A stretch of 64,000 nt of DNA from CAVPNY01 sp963706905 (GCA_963706905.1 CAVPNY010000022.1:147749-211748); one strand, 5' to 3'. Positions 1 through 8,882 are shown, numbered from the stretch's first letter. Program-made: numbers and translations. The notes: a model not told the origin generated them from the sequence alone.

Positions 1-374
1 GCCTGGGCGTGTGGGTAAAAGCTGGACATTTTTTCCTCAGCTATTACTAGGCAAATATCGAACAGCCCAGAAGCGACATGATACCATCCCTGAATCGGGA
101 CAAACACGCCGGTGCCTCCACCTACATAGGAGCGCATATAAGGTTTGCGCCAGGCGCCGGCGCCGTCACTCAGGTACTCGCCGTTCATGTGCACTCCGTC
201 AAAAGCATCCGGGGCGGTTCCCAGGCAGACCGCGTCCACATCTTCGAGGGATAATTCGCACAACTCCAGAGCCATGTGTGCAGCTTCCCAGGAGAGCTCT
301 TTGGCGGTTTCCTGGGCGCGCCGGACGAAGCGGGTCATGCCAGCGCCAACAACAGCAACTTTACGCATAGACAT
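1..374 (-). CDS. Thiolase-fold protein, N-terminal part (runs off window)
   Basis: The ATG at 374 opens a frame starting MSMRKVAVVGAGMTRF, the N-terminus of the thiolase / SCP-x thiolase family, and runs without a stop off the left edge, so only about 124 residues are visible. Where a thiolase has its nucleophilic Cys (CxSG) this protein reads GGGTG, so the Cys is replaced by Gly. It is followed by VIAEEKMSS, matching the family segment after the active site. It lies 16 bp downstream of another Cys-less thiolase-like gene on the same strand, and the two probably act as a pair. By analogy with Ltp2/ChsH2 and archaeal thiolase complexes a DUF35 (OB-fold) gene may follow outside the window. The fold is secure; the reaction is not. 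Confidence 0.8.
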   Translation of the reverse strand, partial: MSMRKVAVVGAGMTRFVRRAQETAKELSWEAAHMALELCELSLEDVDAVCLGTAPDAFDGVHMNGEYLSDGAGAWRKPYMRSYVGGGTGVFVPIQGWYHVASGLFDICLVIAEEKMSSFYPHAQ

Positions 375-390
375 AGTGTTCTCCTCCTAT

Positions 391-1542
391 TCAATTGGCC
401 AGGATCGCTACTGCACCGCTGGTGGTGGGCACTCCACGCCAGGACTGCGCCAGCCCAATTTTTACATCGGGGAGTTGCCGGGGACCGGCTTCGCCGCGCA
501 ACTGCAAAACGACTTCAAGGGCACGCGCCAGACCATTTGCGTCGAGTAAGTCTCCACCTCCCTGAGTGCCACCGGAAATATTCACCGGTAACTCTCCTTC
601 TGGTTGGGTGACACCATCCAGGGTGGCCAGGCCGGCCTCACCGGGGCTGAATAATCCTACTGCTTCAAGGGATTGCAGCTCTTTGTACGCATAGATATCA
701 TCGACTTCAGCAAAATCGATTGTTCCGCGTGGATTGTGGATACCCGCCTGACGATACGCCATTTGAGCGGCCTCCTGAGCATAAACCGCCTGACCCCAAT
801 CCCGGTTTTCGAGAGAAGCTGAGTCATTGCACCAGCCAACACCCAGTATCCATATCGGATTTTCAGAAAGGAGGCGGGCTTTTTCTTCGGAGGCCAGGAC
901 CATGACAATCGCCCCATCTGCATGTTGGGAAACCTGGCGTTTGCTGAGCGGCCAGGCGATCATAGGTCCTGCTGAAATATCCTCGATATTTAGGTCAGCT
1001 CCGTAAGGTGCGGATGGGTTGTTCAAGGCATTCCTGCGATTTTTGATCGTTACCGCAGCACACTGCTCTTCGGTTGTCCCGCTATCGAATAGATAACGGT
1101 GCATTTCCAGACCGGCGATAAAATGAGAGTTTAGTCGAAGTGGTCGGTTCAAGATTGGGTCCTGGGCGTAAGCGGTGATTTGCGGTAAGGTCTTGATATT
1201 GGATGCTTTGCTATGCCCTTCAACAGCTACCAGGGAGAATTGCCCGGTGCGGATCAACATATACGCGGTGGCAAGCCCGTGTAAGCCATCGCCTCCGATG
1301 GTTTGCATCGGTTTAAGCATGGCCCCTAACTGATCAGGAGTGTATTCATCAAAGATGCTGGTGCCCTCATAGAAATCCTCAGCTACTGTCACGAAGCTCT
1401 CGATATCGCGTCGGGGATTGACTCCAGCGTCGTGATAGGCGCGGACACCAGCTGCGTAAACCAGCTCTTTATAAGAAAAATCTGGCGTGGAGGCTTGAAA
1501 ACCAGCCCATCCCACGCCAATGATTGCAACTCGATCGCTCAT
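391..1542 (-). CDS. Thiolase-like protein lacking catalytic Cys and His
   Basis: This 383-residue protein starts MSDRVAIIGVGWAGF and aligns along its length with SCP2/SCP-x type thiolases. The usual CxSG nucleophile region is TIGGDGLHGLA (about residue 80), with no Cys. The C-terminal GHPxGxxG loop is replaced by NISGGTQGGGDLLDANG, with no His. It therefore cannot run the normal thiolase mechanism. The nearest known precedents are Cys-less steroid side-chain retro-aldolases (Ltp2 type), which need a DUF35 partner. The gene sits between a second Cys-less thiolase (downstream) and a CitE-like lyase (upstream), suggesting one CoA-thioester cleavage or condensation pathway. Substrate unknown. Confidence 0.8.
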   Translation of the reverse strand: MSDRVAIIGVGWAGFQASTPDFSYKELVYAAGVRAYHDAGVNPRRDIESFVTVAEDFYEGTSIFDEYTPDQLGAMLKPMQTIGGDGLHGLATAYMLIRTGQFSLVAVEGHSKASNIKTLPQITAYAQDPILNRPLRLNSHFIAGLEMHRYLFDSGTTEEQCAAVTIKNRRNALNNPSAPYGADLNIEDISAGPMIAWPLSKRQVSQHADGAIVMVLASEEKARLLSENPIWILGVGWCNDSASLENRDWGQAVYAQEAAQMAYRQAGIHNPRGTIDFAEVDDIYAYKELQSLEAVGLFSPGEAGLATLDGVTQPEGELPVNISGGTQGGGDLLDANGLARALEVVLQLRGEAGPRQLPDVKIGLAQSWRGVPTTSGAVAILAN

Positions 1543-1607
1543 CCATGACTCCTTTCCCTTTGGAACATTGCTGAACGCGGATTGATCTTGATTAAACTTA
1601 AGGGTGA

Positions 1608-2498
1608 CTAAGGGTGACCGTTTCCTCGAATTTTGCCGGCTGCCACTGCCCGGGCGATGATTCGCTCGGCAGCTTTGACAATTGGAGCATCGATCATTTT
1701 GCCGTCCAGAGCAAACGCTCCCTTACCGGCTTGTTGATGTGCTGCAAATGCCTCCATTATGTGTAATGCCTTGGCAATGGATTCATCATCCGGGGTGAAT
1801 GCCTCCTGGACAGGATTCACCTGGTTAGGATGGATTATCTGTTTTCCAGTGTATCCCATTCTGGCGCCCTGCTTTGATTCAAGGATAAGACCTTCAGTAT
1901 CTTTGAAATCGATATGCACCAGATCGATCGCTTGCAAGTTAAATGCCGCCGCGTGGGTGACAAGTGCGCTGCGGGCATAAAATACCTCCTCGGCACCTGC
2001 CGTACGTTGGGCGCCGATATCACCAGCCAGATCTTCAGCTCCGAAAATCAAGCTACGTAAGCGGGGATCAGCGCTGGCAATCTCTCGCAGGTTGATAATT
2101 CCCAGGGCTGATTCAACAATTGCAATCAGGATAATTTCCCCGATCGACCATGCGTACTGTCTTTCGACGTCAGCAATCAAGGCGCTGGCCCATCTGATCT
2201 GGTCGCCATTCTCAACTTTTGGGATAACGATGCCGTCAGGATGGGCTGGCAGAACCGCCTTTAGTTCATCTGTTTCCATTCCTGAGCCGACGGGGTTTAT
2301 ACGAGCGAGGCGCTCGGAGCGGCCAAAATCCAGCGTGTTAAGTGCCTGGACAATCGTGTCTCGGGCGGCAGATTTCCGGTTGAATGCAACGCCATCTTCC
2401 ATATCCATGCAGATGCAATCTACCCCAAGCGTAGTTGCCTTGCGGATTTTGTGCAGGTCATCACCGGGCATGTACAGCAAAGCGCGCCGAGATCGCAT
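1608..2498 (-). CDS. CitE / HpcH-HpaI family CoA-ester lyase
   Basis: This 296-residue TIM-barrel protein of the citrate lyase beta / malyl-CoA lyase family (CitE, CLYBL, Mcl) usually cleaves or forms beta-hydroxyacyl-CoA such as malyl- or citramalyl-CoA. Visible family marks are LLYMPGDD at the N-terminus, DMEDGVA (acidic Mg2+ region), ARINP, IPKVEN, IAIVESALGI, IFGAEDLAGDIG and GKQIIHPNQV near the C-terminus. Length is typical. It lies just upstream, on the same strand, of the two Cys-less thiolase-like genes. Citramalyl-CoA lyase and L-malyl-CoA lyase cannot be told apart from the sequence. Confidence 0.85.
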   Translation of the reverse strand: MRSRRALLYMPGDDLHKIRKATTLGVDCICMDMEDGVAFNRKSAARDTIVQALNTLDFGRSERLARINPVGSGMETDELKAVLPAHPDGIVIPKVENGDQIRWASALIADVERQYAWSIGEIILIAIVESALGIINLREIASADPRLRSLIFGAEDLAGDIGAQRTAGAEEVFYARSALVTHAAAFNLQAIDLVHIDFKDTEGLILESKQGARMGYTGKQIIHPNQVNPVQEAFTPDDESIAKALHIMEAFAAHQQAGKGAFALDGKMIDAPIVKAAERIIARAVAAGKIRGNGHP

Positions 2499-2511
2499 AC
2501 ACTCTCCTCTT

Positions 2512-3393
2512 TTATAGATTTTGGCTTGATGAGTTTTCCGCCATTTGCCTGGCTGCTCGATTTCGCTCTGCCAAACCGGCTAATCCTATACTCAATAAAT
2601 ATAGAATTATCATTGGACCCATAACCAGGGCCATGTTGACTGGATCAACGGTTGGCGTAATGGCGGCTGCCATGATTGCCATGAGCACGATTGCAAGCCG
2701 CCATTGATCCTTCAGGACTTTTGCCCGGACGATTCCCATCCGGGCAAGAACGTAAATCACAAGAGGAAATTGGAAAGCCGCACCAATTGCAAACATGACA
2801 TTGGTCACGAACCGTATGTAAGTGGAAGGTCGTAACTGGCTGGTCATGCCCATGAAATTGGTCAAAAAATCGATCGCTGTCGGGAGCATGATGAAATATG
2901 CGAACGCTACTCCACCCAGGAAGAACAAAACAACAATCGGGATTGCTCCCAGCCCGAATTTTCGGGCGTCGCGACTCAAACCTGGGGCAGCGAAAAGCCA
3001 TAATTCCAGGATTATGTAAGGCAAGGAAATGGCAAATCCCGACATCAATGAAACTCGCATGAACGTCCCAACCGGCTCAGTCGGATCTATGGCGACCAGG
3101 AATTCTATCCCACCCACGGGTTGTGCAAGCAGATCAATAATCCTAGAAGCAAAAGCGAAAGAGAGGATCGTTGCCAGGCCAAGGACAATGGCTGCCCGAG
3201 TGAGGTGCTTCCTTAAGGCATCCAGATGCTCTAAGATACTTTGGGGATTGCTTACAGCCTTTTGGAGAGAATCAGCCAGGGGAGTATCTTCTGGTTCATC
3301 CGTGAAGAACTCACGGATCTCCTGAACCATACCTCTTGTCCAGCGAAATGGAAATGTGATCAATTGCCGGAAAGCACGCAAAATTCTGCGCAT
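2512..3393 (-). CDS. tatC: Twin-arginine translocase subunit TatC
   Basis: TatC, 293 residues, is the receptor core of the Tat system that exports folded proteins. About 50 residues of charged N-terminal extension precede the conserved ILEHLDALRKHL motif. Six hydrophobic segments follow, including the family-typical PYIILELWLFAAPGL and FGLGAIPIVVLFFLGGVAFAY regions. A C-terminal charged tail follows TPTVDPVNMALVMGPMIILY. The start is 3 bp after the tatA/B stop, so the pair is probably co-translated. Confidence 0.95.
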   Translation of the reverse strand: MRRILRAFRQLITFPFRWTRGMVQEIREFFTDEPEDTPLADSLQKAVSNPQSILEHLDALRKHLTRAAIVLGLATILSFAFASRIIDLLAQPVGGIEFLVAIDPTEPVGTFMRVSLMSGFAISLPYIILELWLFAAPGLSRDARKFGLGAIPIVVLFFLGGVAFAYFIMLPTAIDFLTNFMGMTSQLRPSTYIRFVTNVMFAIGAAFQFPLVIYVLARMGIVRAKVLKDQWRLAIVLMAIMAAAITPTVDPVNMALVMGPMIILYLLSIGLAGLAERNRAARQMAENSSSQNL

Positions 3394-3396
3394 AAT

Positions 3397-3825
3397 TTAG
3401 CCTTCAGGACTATCCATTTCGGTTGCAGAAGGGGATTGCGGTTTCTTGTCTGGATCTTCCTCGGGCTGAGGGGAATTGGGTGGAGGATTGCTAGAATTAC
3501 CAGTCGGCGGAGTTGTCCAGGGGGATATATCTTTTTGCCACTGTCCAAGTTCAGCTCCTAGATTGGGAGGGGCGATGGACTGAGTGGCATCTTTTATTTC
3601 CTTCATACTCTCTTCAATTCCGGCCTCCCGCATTAGACGGGTGGGAAGTCGGCGAAGCTCGTTGGATGTTTGGTTCACAGCACGCCAGGTTGGGGAGGTG
3701 ACGATCGTGCGCATAAATTTACCGATCGTGCGTCCGGCTTTGACCATATCCTTAGGCCCTAAGACGATCAGTGCAATAATGATTATGAAGAAGAATTCTA
3801 AAGGACCTATGCCTAGGATTTCCAT
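3397..3825 (-). CDS. TatA/TatB family translocase protein
   Basis: This 142-residue protein has one N-terminal transmembrane helix, MEILGIGPLEFFFIIIIALI, then the hinge VLGPKD, an amphipathic helix and a long Pro/Ser/Glu-rich, probably disordered tail. The acidic residue in the helix (GPLE) is typical of TatB/TatA. The GPKD hinge and the length favour TatB-like, but with no second tatA in view it may serve both roles. Its ATG overlaps the nusB 3' end by 13 bp and it is followed directly by tatC. Confidence 0.88.
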   Translation of the reverse strand: MEILGIGPLEFFFIIIIALIVLGPKDMVKAGRTIGKFMRTIVTSPTWRAVNQTSNELRRLPTRLMREAGIEESMKEIKDATQSIAPPNLGAELGQWQKDISPWTTPPTGNSSNPPPNSPQPEEDPDKKPQSPSATEMDSPEG

Positions 3826-4277
3826 GCACTATCGTTTTCTGATCTCTTAAGATGCTTCAGCGCCTGGCGAATTTCATTTTGCCTTTCGGCTAAACTTCCC
3901 AACACACCATTGACAAAACGGGGTGCACTATCCGATCCATACACTTTAGCGAGTTCAACTGCTTCATTTATTGCGACTTTAATCGGCACTTTCTCACTGA
4001 CTGCAAACTCCCACAGGGCGATCCGGATGATATTTCTGTCGACAACCGCCACCTGATCCAGCGGCCATTCAGGAGCGTGAACGGCGATGAATTGATCGAG
4101 CTCGGTAAACAATGGATAAACACCCAGCACGATCTGGCGGACAAAGTCAGCCAGATTATCGTCGATCGTCTCATCCGCAAAACGGCCTTCGATGACAGTC
4201 ACCGGGGAATGCCCGGCAATATCGATCTCGTAAAGTGCCTGCAGGGCAACGCATCGTGCCCTGGTTCGAGCTTTCAT
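3813..4277 (-). CDS. nusB: Transcription antitermination factor NusB
   Basis: NusB is an all-helical RNA-binding protein that acts with NusE (S10) at boxA in rRNA operons. Marks are KARTRARCVALQALYEID at the N-terminus, RNIIRIALWEF, VAINEAVELAKVYG, and FVNGVLGSLA at the C-terminus, all core NusB motifs. The ATG at 4277 was chosen because a TTG six codons upstream (4295) has its Shine-Dalgarno only 2 nt away. It lies between the Asp23 gene and tatA/B in a tightly packed minus-strand run. Confidence 0.95.
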   Translation of the reverse strand: MKARTRARCVALQALYEIDIAGHSPVTVIEGRFADETIDDNLADFVRQIVLGVYPLFTELDQFIAVHAPEWPLDQVAVVDRNIIRIALWEFAVSEKVPIKVAINEAVELAKVYGSDSAPRFVNGVLGSLAERQNEIRQALKHLKRSENDSAWKS

Positions 4278-4291
4278 AAATTTAGATGGCC

Positions 4292-4648
4292 TCAATCTCC
4301 ACTTACAAAGTCAATGTCTTCTACATGCACATTAATCCAGCCCACCTGCATTCCGACGATATCCTGGATCGCCCGTGAAACGGCTTGCTGGATAGAGGTG
4401 CCGACCTGGCGAACGTTCGCTTCTTTATCTAGCACCACAAACAAGTCAGCATATACAATATCATCTCGAACTTCTATATCGACGCCCTCATCGATGTTGT
4501 GCTTCTTCAATAACCCTTTTACCCTATTTGCCGGCCCATGCCCCATGCGTGTAACTCCCGCGACACCCAGGGTAGTCAGGCGAGCAACGGTTAAAAGAAC
4601 ATCAACGGCAACTGTTGTTTTTCCAGGGGTTCCAGAATAGGTAGACAT
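4292..4648 (-). CDS. Asp23/Gls24 family envelope-associated protein
   Basis: This 118-residue protein has the Asp23/Gls24 (DUF322) pattern: VDVLLTVARLTTLGVAGVTRM, then IEVRDDIVYADLFVVL and the helix TSIQQAVSRAIQDIVGMQ leading to WINVHVEDI. Family members are small cytoplasmic or membrane-anchored proteins linked to envelope stress. The gene is very commonly found beside nusB, as here. A good AGGAG lies ahead of the ATG. Molecular function is not established. Confidence 0.9.
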   Translation of the reverse strand: MSTYSGTPGKTTVAVDVLLTVARLTTLGVAGVTRMGHGPANRVKGLLKKHNIDEGVDIEVRDDIVYADLFVVLDKEANVRQVGTSIQQAVSRAIQDIVGMQVGWINVHVEDIDFVSGD

Positions 4649-4666
4649 AGCGCTCCTGAGATAGAC

Positions 4667-5431
4667 CTACATCATAGCCATCCCGCCATCGATCCCCAGG
4701 ATTTGCCCGGTGATGTAGGCGGCCTGATCGGAAGCCAAAAAGGCAACGGCATAAGCAATTTCCTCTGGTTCACCTTTTCGACCTAGCGGGATAATATTCA
4801 TGATGGATTGACGGATCTCGTCCGAGACATTTGCCCAGATATCGGTCTCCACGTATCCGGCAGCGATAGCATTTACCGTGATATTACGGGAGGCGACTTC
4901 TCGGGCTAAAGCTTTCGTGAACCCGATCTGCCCAGCTTTGGAAGCGGAGTAATTCGTCTGACCTGCATTCCCCATCTGACCCGAGACCGATGTGATGTTG
5001 ATGATCCGGCCAAAGCGTTTGCGCATCATATGCCGGACAGCAGCTTTGGAACAATTGTAAGTGCTCTTAAGATTAGTGGAAATGACGTTATCCCAATCAT
5101 TCTCACTCATCATCATGATCAGGTTATCGCGAGTGATTCCAGCATTATTTACCAGGATATCGAGATTCCCGAAGGTTTCTATTGCAGATTTGATCAGGTT
5201 TTGGGCTTCTTGGTTCACCGCCACGTCGGCCTGAAAAGCGATTGCCTGGCCGCCTTCGGCCAGGATTAAGGCAACCACCTCATCCGCAGATTGGGCTGAA
5301 CGAACGTAATTGACCTCAACCGCAGCGCCACGTCTGGATAACTCAATGGCAATCGATCTTCCGATGCCACGCGATGCGCCGGTAACAACAGCAACTCGGC
5401 CTTCCAGAGAAAGGCTGGCAGTTTGGGTCAT
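4667..5431 (-). CDS. fabG: 3-oxoacyl-[ACP] reductase FabG
   Basis: FabG, 254 residues, is a short-chain dehydrogenase that reduces 3-ketoacyl-ACP with NADPH in type II fatty acid synthesis. It shows the Rossmann motif TGASRGIG, NNAG, the Ser of the catalytic triad in NITSVSG, YSASKAG with Tyr and Lys, and the C-terminal GQILGIDGGMAM typical of FabG. GAGGAGAAAT precedes the ATG. It sits downstream of fabD on the same strand; no acpP is seen between them. Confidence 0.95.
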   Translation of the reverse strand: MTQTASLSLEGRVAVVTGASRGIGRSIAIELSRRGAAVEVNYVRSAQSADEVVALILAEGGQAIAFQADVAVNQEAQNLIKSAIETFGNLDILVNNAGITRDNLIMMMSENDWDNVISTNLKSTYNCSKAAVRHMMRKRFGRIINITSVSGQMGNAGQTNYSASKAGQIGFTKALAREVASRNITVNAIAAGYVETDIWANVSDEIRQSIMNIIPLGRKGEPEEIAYAVAFLASDQAAYITGQILGIDGGMAMM

Positions 5432-5520
5432 TATTTCTCCTCAATCAGGGTTAGGGATATTATACCGTAACCAGTCAGTGAAAATCCTAAGCCAGATGGT
5501 CGAGACTGGTAGGTTTCTTA

Positions 5521-6468
5521 TCAGATATTTGAGAGACTTTCAAGGTCTTGCGGCTTTCCGATGGAGATACCAGCAACCTGGCGATCGATTCGTTTAAGCA
5601 GACCCGTGAGGACAGCTTCACTACCAAGTTCAAGAAATAGATTAACACCTTTCTTGACCATAAATTGGATTGACTCTGTCCACCGGACACGGGCATTCAA
5701 TTGGGCTTGCAAATCCTGGCGAATTTGATGTGCATCCGTAAGTGGCTGGGCAGTGACATTGCCAACCAGTGGGATGTGTGGATCTTGCAACGGAGCGGCA
5801 TCAACTGCCTGGTTGAAATAAGTCTGAGCATGGCTCATCAAAGGTGAATGAGCAGCAATGCTAACGGCCAGGCGAACAACTCGCCGGGCACCAGCTGCCT
5901 GGGCTTGTTCCATAGCGCGTAACAATGCATCTGATGCGCCTGATATAACTACCTGCCCAGGGCAGTTATCGTTGGCGACCTGGACAATCTCGGCTGATGT
6001 GCTGGAGTTGGTGCAGATCATTTCGATAGTTGGAATATCCAGCCCCAGAATGGCTGCCATGCCGCCTGGTGAATTTTCACCCGCACTTTTCATCAATTCA
6101 CCGCGCCTGCGCGCCAATTTGAGCGCATCCAAAAAAGGCAGACTTCCCGCGCTGACCAGGGCGCTGATCTCACCCATTGAATGGCCGGCGACGAAGGCAG
6201 GCTGGATATCCGGGTATCCTGCCTGAAGCACTCGAAGAACAGCGATTGAGTGTACCAATAATGCCGGTTGGGTGTTGATGGTATCGTTAAGTTGTTCTTC
6301 GGGTCCATCCCAGGCTAACCGGGACAGCGAGAAACCCAGGAGTTGATCTGCTTCTGCATAGGTCTCTCTGGCAATCGGAAAAGCATCTGCAAGTTCTTTC
6401 CCCATCCCAATGGTTTGTGAACCCTGCCCAGGAAAAATAAAAGCGATCGATGATCGTTGTGCGAACAT
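5521..6468 (-). CDS. fabD: Malonyl-CoA:ACP transacylase FabD
   Basis: FabD moves malonyl from CoA to ACP. It shows FIFPGQGSQTIGMGKEL at the N-terminus, the catalytic Ser in GHSMGEISAL, the His in VSIAAHSPLM and the GN-V loop at VGNVTAQPL. The ATG at 6468 gives MFAQRSSIAFIFPGQGSQ, the usual family length. An in-frame TTG at 6489 abuts the hairpin behind rpmF and looks less likely. Neither start has a clear Shine-Dalgarno. Confidence 0.93.
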   Translation of the reverse strand: MFAQRSSIAFIFPGQGSQTIGMGKELADAFPIARETYAEADQLLGFSLSRLAWDGPEEQLNDTINTQPALLVHSIAVLRVLQAGYPDIQPAFVAGHSMGEISALVSAGSLPFLDALKLARRRGELMKSAGENSPGGMAAILGLDIPTIEMICTNSSTSAEIVQVANDNCPGQVVISGASDALLRAMEQAQAAGARRVVRLAVSIAAHSPLMSHAQTYFNQAVDAAPLQDPHIPLVGNVTAQPLTDAHQIRQDLQAQLNARVRWTESIQFMVKKGVNLFLELGSEAVLTGLLKRIDRQVAGISIGKPQDLESLSNI

Positions 6469-6499
6469 ATCCAGGCTGTTTGTCTGCAATAAAGAGACA

Positions 6500-6518
6500 G
6501 GCCGTGTTTTTCACGGCC
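6500..6518 (-). terminator. Hairpin between rpmF and fabD
   Basis: GGCCGTG (6500-6506) pairs with CACGGCC (6512-6518) around a 5-nt loop. On the minus strand the outer arms AAAGACT / GTCTCTTT extend the stem and a short U-rich stretch follows. It starts a few bases after the rpmF stop, so it is a probable partial terminator or mRNA processing/stability element separating abundant L32 from fabD. Confidence 0.55.
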
Positions 6519-6524
6519 CAGTCT

Positions 6525-6719
6525 TTATTTTTTATCTTCCTTTTTCATCTCGATGATCTCTCGACCCTGGTAATGTCCGCAGCTTGGGCAGACCCGGTGC
6601 GGTAGTCGCATCTCACCGCAATTCGGGCATTGTACCAGGTTTTGAGCTTCCAGGGCATCATGCGACCGCCGCCGGTCGCGTTTCCCTGATGAGTGTTTCT
6701 TTTTTGGGAGGGGTGGCAT
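6525..6719 (-). CDS. rpmF: 50S ribosomal protein L32
   Basis: L32 has the diagnostic start MPPLPKKKHSSGKRDRRRSH and a C-terminal zinc ribbon with two CxxC pairs (CPNCGEMRLPHRVCPSCG), so it is the zinc-binding C+ form. The ATG at 6719 is chosen over one 15 codons upstream because it gives the universal N-terminus and has AGGAG at proper spacing. It lies between prfB and fabD. Confidence 0.96.
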   Translation of the reverse strand: MPPLPKKKHSSGKRDRRRSHDALEAQNLVQCPNCGEMRLPHRVCPSCGHYQGREIIEMKKEDKK

Positions 6720-6821
6720 GCTCTTACTCTCCTGTTGCCAATCTAGTTCAAATAAATTTCTCAAAATAATACCTGCCCTGGGGGCAGGCAGGTCGGATTA
6801 TACGTTTGTGCGGGTTGTATG

Positions 6822-7920
6822 TCAAGGTTGCGCTTCACCTACATTATGTTTCAGGTAGGCCTCAATAAAACTGTCTAGATCTCCATTGAGGACAGCCAAG
6901 GTATTTCCAGTTTCAAAGTCTGTGCGGTGATCCTTGACCATCTGATAGGGGTGGAGGACATAAGAGCGGATCTGGCTACCCCACTCGGCCTTCTGGTATT
7001 CGCCGCGCAATTCTGCCATTTTCTCATCTTGTTCTTGCTGTCGCAATTCCAAAAGACGGGCGCGCAATACACGCATGGCATTTTCACGGTTCTGTGCCTG
7101 GGATCGCTCGTTCTGGCAGGTAACCACAATCCCGGTTGGCAGATGCGTAAGACGGATAGCTGTGGCGTTCTTCTGAACATTTTGCCCGCCAGCACTTGAT
7201 GAACGGTAAACATCAATCCTCAGATCATCCTGGTTGATCTGGAGTTCTGAATCATCCTCAACTGAAGGGAGAACTTCCACCAGGGCAAAAGATGTATGGC
7301 GGCGGTGAGCAGCATCAAATGGCGACAGGCGCACCAGGCGATGCACCCCTTTTTCAGAGCGAAGGTATCCGTACGCATATCGTCCGTCAACTGCTATGGT
7401 CACACTTTTGATGCCGGCTTCCTCGCCTTCGGTAGAATCAAGGATTTCAACTTTGTAACCTTTCACCTCCGCCCAGCGCAAATACATTCGTTCGAGCATC
7501 TCAGCCCAATCCTGTGAATCTGTGCCACCCGCTCCTGCATGGATGGCGAGCAGAGCGTCGCCGCGATCATACTTTCCGGATAGCATGGCTTCGAACTCGT
7601 GATACGCAACCGAAGTCTCAATAGCAGCCGTTTCGCGTTCCAGTTCGGCGCGCATGCTTTCATCATCCATTTCTGATAGCTCAAGTGAGTCAGCGATGCG
7701 CTGGCGGAGTATCAGCCAATCCGATAACTCCTCCCGCAGGTTGGCAAGATTCTTCATAACCCGTTGGGCATTTTCAGGGTTTTGCCAGAGATCTGGCTCT
7801 TCGGATTGTTTTTGAAGGTCAGCGAGTTGGGTTTCTTTGGAGCTTAAGTCAAAGACGCTCCAGCAGGTGGTGCAGGTTTTCCTGGCAGATCAGTAATCGA
7901 TCGATCAAGTCTTGCATCAT
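6822..7920 (-). CDS. prfB: Peptide chain release factor 2, +1 programmed frameshift
   Basis: RF2 reads UGA and UAA stop codons. The first frame begins with tandem ATGs at 7920/7917 and stops at TGA 7851-7849. The main frame continues in +1 as DLSSKETQLADL and ends at a UGA at 6824. The main frame holds SPF in RLSPFDA (stop recognition) and the catalytic GGQ in SSAGGQNVQ. Total length near 365 residues is normal. The break is the well-known RF2 autoregulatory frameshift: low RF2 lets the ribosome slip at CTT TGA C. This is the one frameshift here that is biological. It lies 30 bp downstream of ftsY. Confidence 0.97.
7848..7861 (-). promoter_or_regulatory. RF2 programmed +1 frameshift signal
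   Basis: Read on the minus strand this is GGAG-CGT-CTT-TGA-C. The slippery codon CTT is followed by the in-frame stop TGA and a C, the poorest stop context. The Shine-Dalgarno-like GGAG lies three bases upstream of CTT, the same spacing as the AGGGGG-TAT-CTT-TGA-C signal of E. coli prfB. Confidence 0.95.
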
Positions 7921-7950
7921 TAAATCTCTCCACAAATTGATTCAGGCATG

Positions 7951-8865
7951 TTAGCCTTTTTCATCTAGTATTCCTTGAATAAACAGATCTGGATCAAATG
8001 GCTGCAGGTCATCTGGGCCTTCGCCTAATCCGGCATACAGGATCGGCAAGTCCAGTTCTTGCTGGATCGCAAAAGCCATCCCGCCCCGAGCCGAAGAATC
8101 CAGTTTGGCCAGAATAATTCCAGTTACTTTGACAGTTTCTTTGAAAGCACGCGCCTGCTGCAGGGCATTTTGTCCGGTGGTGGCATCCATGACCAGCCAC
8201 ACGGCATGCGGAGCGCCAGGCATGGCTTTGCCAACCACACGGTGAACTTTCTTCAACTCTTCCATCAGGTTAAAACGAGTGTGCAGTCTTCCGGCGGTAT
8301 CGATAAGCGCAATATCAGCTTGACGGGCGATTGCTGCCTGCACGGTATCATAGGCGACCGCACCAGGATCGCCGTCTGGCTGCCCGGCGATGACCGGAAG
8401 ATTGACTCGATCCGCCCACACCTGAAGCTGGTCAACCGCTGCAGCCCGATACGTGTCAGCAGCTCCAAATATGACCCTTTTACCTTGACTTGCATACCGT
8501 TTACCCAGCTTGGCGATGCTGGTAGTTTTACCTGAGCCGTTCACACCGACGACTAAGATCACAGACGGCTGGTCTGGGAAACTAAGCTGAGGGGGCTCAT
8601 CCAGGCGTTGGCGCAATTCCTGGCGTAAAGCATCTTTCAGTTGGGCGGCTTTAGTAAAGCCCTCCTTGCGTTCGCGGTCCCAGAGAGCTGCCAGGATATC
8701 TTCAGTCGTGTCAATCCCCAAATCTGCTTTTATAAGCAGCGCTTCTAATTCCTCGAAGGTTTCATCGGTTATCTCTGAAGCCCCTAGGAGCGTGGCGATC
8801 TGTCCAAAGGTGGCCTTGCTGGTCTTGGCAAGACCATTTTTCCACTTGCTCAAAATATTACTCAT
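7951..8865 (-). CDS. ftsY: Signal recognition particle receptor FtsY
   Basis: FtsY is the SRP GTPase receptor that docks ribosome-SRP complexes at the membrane. It shows the N domain, then G1 GVNGSGKTTSIAKLGK, the insertion-box region DTYRAAAVDQL, G3 DTAGRL and G4 AKLDSSARGG. At 304 residues it is the short form without an acidic A domain. It is transcribed divergently from moaC. A TATAAT with extended TG lies so close to the ATG that the mRNA may be leaderless or nearly so. Confidence 0.96.
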   Translation of the reverse strand: MSNILSKWKNGLAKTSKATFGQIATLLGASEITDETFEELEALLIKADLGIDTTEDILAALWDRERKEGFTKAAQLKDALRQELRQRLDEPPQLSFPDQPSVILVVGVNGSGKTTSIAKLGKRYASQGKRVIFGAADTYRAAAVDQLQVWADRVNLPVIAGQPDGDPGAVAYDTVQAAIARQADIALIDTAGRLHTRFNLMEELKKVHRVVGKAMPGAPHAVWLVMDATTGQNALQQARAFKETVKVTGIILAKLDSSARGGMAFAIQQELDLPILYAGLGEGPDDLQPFDPDLFIQGILDEKG

Positions 8866-8873
8866 GGCGAATT

Positions 8874-8882
8874 ATTATATCA
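8874..8882 (-). promoter_or_regulatory. Extended -10 promoter of ftsY
   Basis: The minus strand reads TGATATAAT (8882-8874), an extended -10 element, with 8 nt between the hexamer and the ATG at 8865. A start site at the usual 6-9 nt would fall on or next to the initiation codon. Confidence 0.6.
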
